Shown here in pieces: positions 26,401 to 32,400 of a DNA stretch of 60,000 nt. Source of the DNA: Symsagittifera roscoffensis. Taxonomy: Eukaryota > Xenacoelomorpha > Acoela > Convolutidae. The notes under the pieces are model-generated. The model was given only the letters and a program-made list of their open reading frames with translations. It was not told the origin of the DNA and did not search any database. Position numbers and translations under genes: made by a program. The DNA lies in NCBI RefSeq assembly GCF_963678635.1, contig NC_087067.1, forward strand, positions 23,197,547 through 23,257,546. The letters are read 5' to 3'. Numbering within the stretch: the first letter of the stretch is position 1; every line of letters starts with the position of its first letter.

Positions 26401-29400
26401 GTGCGCATAACTCTACATGGGTGAAAACATACTTGAAAGACATCAATTGTTATTGAGTTCGAGATGCAAATTACCAAACTTTAACACACAGAAAAAAAAA
26501 TGAAATCAAACATTGCACGCAGCGTTCTTTCTAGAACGGGTTAAGCTATCGAAAAACAACACGAAAGCAAACACATTTAGTTGAAATGTGACTTACGAAT
26601 CCCCTCTGAGCGAGTGCCTTGTTCAGTCTCTTCCTCAGGAACCCTTTCATCTCACTCTTGATACTCTTCAGACTAGAGTTGTGGTTGTTGTTCTGTCCAT
26701 GAGAATTATGCTGCTTATGGTTTGGATAGGACGCACAACTGGCCTGCGATTTTTCCAATTTGTCTAAACGAGCGAAAACAACCATTGCAGGAAAACAAGC
26801 ACACGGAGCAACTACAAGAGCATACATACTAAAGCGTTTTTAAACGGAAGACTTAAATAGATTATACATGGGGAAAAGAACCGATGAAGATAAAATACGT
26901 TTAGGGTCTAATAATTGTCCACATGCCTTATTTAATTACAATCGTCAAAGACAAAAAAGTATATCTTCTTACCTTCACGTTAAATATTTTTTTTTTGCGC
27001 CGATATCAAATTTTCCCTTTTTTCGAAGTAAATTGTTATTTAGAAGTAGTCAACTTTTGCTCAGAAGAGTCGCACTCATTTGACGACCTTTTAAGTTATT
27101 ATTTATCATTCACCAGGTGATCCGGCCACGCCCTCCAACGAATGTCTGTCACTCGAGGTGGACGAAGGAGTGCTCCTGACCAAGTGCACGCCAACACTTG
27201 TAGAAGGCGAGAAGAGAGGGGGACTGATGATACTGTTCTGCTCACAGCTCCTCTCGTGACACTTGATACCACTTAGAACTGCTGCTCCTCGTTGCATGTC
27301 TAAGAGATATTTCTTTTTCCTTTCCCTTTCGAATTTAACCAGATTTTTACAACAAATTAATAGCATTAAGTTCAAAGAGCCATGATTTTTAAAAAGCAAA
27401 AGTATGTTCTTTTTTATTTCTTTTTCAAAAAATACATTATTACTTGCAATCTTAGCATTAAGCAGGGAGAAAGGGTAACATTCAAGTCAAACTGTTGATT
27501 TTGATCCAATGCGGGTTCTTAACTTCCACCTGAACTCATTCATCAATGATTTAAGATAACATGCATTTCAGATGAGGAAAAAAACAAAGAGAGCAAAAGC
27601 CCTGTAATCAAAAGAGCGGGAAAAGAAGAAAATTCCTGCAAATGAGATCTTCTCTTGTTGTAGTTCCACCATACGATCTCCAGACCGCGCCACCAGCAGA
27701 CCTGATAGATCCAGAAACTCCAAGTAAGTTTTCTGGCCAATGTCCAGCTGTAGCCACTTGGACAGTATCTTGAAAAGATCTTGTAGAGTTATCAAGTCTT
27801 TTGAATCCTGAAACAGCATATACATTTTAAAAGAAAGGTAAAAATAAACTATAACCTTAAAACATCAATCTGATAGTGGACACCGAAAAGCAGAAAGGAA
27901 ACAAAAATCCGCTGTTGCTTCAGACAGGGGCGGTCTAGGATTTTCTGGAGAGGGGGGCGGAGTTTCAAAAAACTCGAAATTTTGACCCTTTTTTTTTAGG
28001 TTGAGTGGCTTCAAAAAACAGATAAGACAAACCAAGTGGTATTTTTATTAGCATTTGAGGTTTTGTTCTACTCCCCCCCCCCCCCCATTTCAAGTTTCCC
28101 GATTTCATAGTTTTTTTACGAGATATTTTGTTTCGCTAAATGCCTGATGTTACGATGTAAAGTATGATGAACAAATCTGTTCACAACAGTTAGTTTGTTC
28201 AGACTGCCAAAATTCATTGCATTATAACAACGTTAAAACAGTTTTTCAATATTGAAACAAAAATGTGTGGGGGGAGGTGGAGACGAGCCGCCTTTGATAA
28301 CAGAGAGTAAAATTTTTACAGATTTGATTCAGCAAACAATAAGAAACATAAAAAGCCTTTAATTTTTTTTCAATTTCTAGGCAAAAGAACGAAATTTTCG
28401 CTGCGAGCAGGGTTCGAACCTACGCGGGAAACTCCCATTGTATTTCAAGTCCAACGCCTTAACCACTCGGCCATCGCAGCTATTGTTCATAATTTACGAT
28501 TAAAAAACTATTCGTGAACCACTGATGGTATATAAATATCAATAGCAGTAATAGCGCAACATGTGCACATATAATTAGTCGCAAAAAATTGAAACAGACA
28601 AAAATAATTAAAAAGAGCAATCTGCCAAATTTGAGCAATTTTTGCACTCAAATTTGAGTTTTTAGGTCACCTTGATTTATACTTTCTGTCTAAAAAACGA
28701 GCTTTTGCATGCAAAACTTTCTGAAATAGATCATTTGATCTGCTTTTTAAATTCTGTCTGTTCCAACTTTTCGCAACTCTCTATAACACATTACATTTTC
28801 ATACTTTGTTGTTTCACACCAGAACATTTGGTTTTAAGAACCAAATAATTAAATGAATTTAAGATTACAGTGATCGTTTTGTAAGGCATTCCAGATTTTC
28901 AAATACATTTCAACTTCCGTGTAGTAAGATTAAAAACATCGGATCTGTTACAGACTTTCTTCTAAACTTACTGAGTTGAGTTCAAAACTCTAAAATTCAC
29001 ATATCATATGCCAGGTTCAGCACACTCGGACATCTATGAAAACGTTAAAAAGGAAACAGATAGAAAAATGCAGCTTTAAAAAATATTTACAAATGGAAAC
29101 TTCGAACTTATATTTTATACCATTGAAAAACTACACAATTCTTATCGCAAGATACATCGAGCAACAGCAAGATAGGAGAAAAAGATAATATCAGTGAAAG
29201 CTATGGTGATAAATTGAAGAAGAAATGCCAATTACTGTACAAGTATCAAAGAACTTTACAACAGTAATGAATTTTAAAATCGGAACCAGACTGCTCGTAT
29301 CAGTTCAAAGCCCTCAATGTTCCGACTGCATTGTAAAGTCTATGAAGCAAAAATAACTTGAAATAATTGAATGTAATAAAACAAAATAAAAAAATATATA

Positions 29401-32400
29401 TAATTTGAGATTTTTTTTGAAAATCATCCCCCCACACCATATAAAATACACAGTGATAGATTTTGCTCCTAATAACCAACCAATTAAATCAAACAAGCTT
29501 CCTTCAACCAATTTGGAACAATTTCTAAGACGAATTGAATCTCCGCTTACGCGTTAATAGCGCGAAATATATCGCGCGTTAATTGTCCAAAATTGGCCTA
29601 AATGGCAATCTTTAAACCCTCATAACTTTACGAAAAATGACCACAGGTGAAATATCTTTTCAAATTTAAGCTCAGGAAACAATACCTTTTGAATGATATT
29701 TACAAATTTTGTCAAAAATGGCTAGTTAAAAAGTCAAAATTTGTCTAAAGAAAAAAACCCACCGAGCACAAATATTCCGTTACTTTCGTTGTCGGAACAA
29801 AAACCAAAAATTTGCGTCATCTTTTTCTTTAATTATGTCACTTTTGTGAGTAGCAGGAGTATTTTATTAATCACTATCAAAAATAAGCCATAATGCCCCT
29901 AAAAATCATTTGGACAAGACCGATTGTTTTGTGCTCGCCCGAAGTAAATTAGTCTTAAAAAAACGTAAATATTCGGAATCGAAGAACATATCGAGAGAAC
30001 TTAATTGAAGGAAATTGATAATGAGCAAAAATAAAAAAAGTTATGATAATGAGCAATTCAAACCGAACCAATTACCAACATTCTTTCCTTAAAGTGTAGC
30101 AATAGTTGCCATCATTTTGAGTATATTCATTCTGTTTTTCAAAATATTGTTTTGCGCAAGATTGTTTTGTGCTCGCCCGAAGTAAATTAGTCTTAAAAAA
30201 AACGTAAATATTCGGAATCGATTGTTTTGTGCTCGCCCGAAGTAAATTAGTCTTAAAAAAAACGTAAATATTCGGAATCGAAGAACATATCGAGAGAACT
30301 TAATTGAAGGAAATTGATAATGAGCAAAAATAAAAAAGTTATGATAATGAGCAATTCAAACCGAACCAATTACCAACATTCTTTCCTTAAAGTGTAGCAA
30401 TAGTTGCCATCATTTTGAGTATATTCATTCTGTTTTTCAAAATATCTCAAAAAATGGATTTTAAAAAACAGATTTTTATTTTAAAAAACATTCACAAAAA
30501 AATTCGAGTATTGGAAAAAAATTAATCATTGGATTTTGAAAAATGAAGACAACGAGCCTTATAAACGAGATTTTTCATAACTGAATTTCAAATGTGGAGA
30601 GGAGGCAAATTAAAAAAGCCTACTGTTGTTATGCAACGTTAGCGTTATGCTGATGCAATTTCGGCTTCAAGATATGGCAGTTTGTAGATATTGCGGTTTG
30701 TTGAACATCCGCCGGGTTTTCAGCACATACATTGGAATTGGAGAAAAAAGTTGCACAGAATATAGTGTGAGTCAAGTTGGAAAATATGGCGCTCTTTTCT
30801 ACTTTCGCCCCAACATTCAAAGCGGCGGCTCTTTTCCATTTCCCCCCCCCCTTTCAAATTTAATTTTGAAAAGCTTATTTAACGTTATCATAATGCAATG
30901 AAATTTGGCGTGGTGAACAAATCGACAACTGTGAACAGATTTGTTCTTCATACTTTACAGCGTAACATCACACATTTAGCCGTAATAACACGTAAAACAA
31001 ACATAAAACTCGGTATTTTGAAAAGGGGGGGAACTGGAAAAGAGACAAAGCGGCTCTTTTTCATTCCCCCGTTCAAAATACCTAGTTTTATGTTTACTTT
31101 ACGTGTTATTACGGCTAAATGCGTGATGTTACGCTGTAAAGTATGAAGAACAAATCTGTTCACAGTTGTCGATTTGTTCACCACGTCAATTTTCATTGCA
31201 CTATGACAACGTTAAATAAGCTTTTCAAAATTGAATTTGAAGGGGGAAGAACTGGAAAAGCGCTTTCAAAGCTTCTGTTTTCTAGTTGTTTTTGGTGCTA
31301 TAATGGCTAAATGATTGATGTTACTATGTAAGGATATGCAGAACAAATCTATTCATAATTGTTAGTTTTAAAAGCAGTTTTCCACAATAGAAATTCAAAT
31401 CTGGGGGAAAGAGCCAAAATGGAACCCATACAAAACTAAAGTCAAGAAAGCAACAACATCGTCTAAATTTAGATCTATAAGTATTGCCAAAACAACAAAG
31501 AATAAATTTAGACTGATTATAGCATTAAGCTACTAGAGATAAATTTAAGAGTTATCAATGATGGAAAACTGCTTTTAAAACTAATAATTATGAATAGATT
31601 TGTTCTGCATATCCTTACATGGTAACATCAATGAGTTTCCTCACGATGCTTGACAGCCCCCTCCCAAAGAAACCCATGCAGTGGGTAGGGGTAGGGCCGG
31701 CCTAAGAAAAGAGAACGTTTTACCAACTTGTGATGCCATCCAAAACTGTCTGAAGTAGCGTCGCTCGTCCTCAATAGAGAAAAAGTGGACAAACATTTTG
31801 ACCAGATGTTCAGTCGTACACACAGTGCTGCCCCCACCATTTCCTTCATTTCGACCAATCCTACCAACGGATCTTTTCCAGCAAACAAAATTAGATTATC
31901 TGATTAAGCTACTTTCTTAGATTGAGCTATTCTATGCTAAGTCTTTCGAATTTTTATCAATAAAATGCAACGTGTTGCAATTTTGTACACGAAGTTCTAC
32001 GAGGAGCATTTAAATGCTATTTTCTGTCTGTCCTACCCCCCCCCCCTCTCCGCACAAACAAACAATTGAATTTTCAAGTTGAATTACTATTATTATGTTG
32101 TAATGAGCCGTTGTATAGTGAAAAACTAGTCTGAACACATAGGTTTTTCGTCTCTTCCTAAACGCCTTTTTCAAAAAAATAATCTCCACAAAAGTGTGAG
32201 TCGAGAAGCCGCGATTTATCAATACACAAACGTTGAAGCAGTTTTCAATTAAAGAACGCAGGAAATTGATTTCATGTTCGAAAAAAAACGCCATAACTAA
32301 ATCCTATAATTTTCAAACAGATTCCATAAGAAGCGCTCAAGCTCAATTTGTATGATGTTAACTCGAAAAGATCCCTATCGCTCTTCTTGCTACGAGGTCT

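Larger units (their letters stand above)
27808..31727 (-). other. intron 2 of the long host gene, rich in fold-back elements and tandem duplications
   Basis: No exon was found. It contains poly-C tracts (28073-28086 and 30841-30851), a tRNA-Ser copy, R5 copy 2, tandem duplications at 29932-30440, and two fold-back elements. Confidence 0.6.

Noticed and set aside
30898-31196. Two similar 82-codon ORFs on opposite strands
   Set aside because: They are the automatic result of the long inverted repeat.
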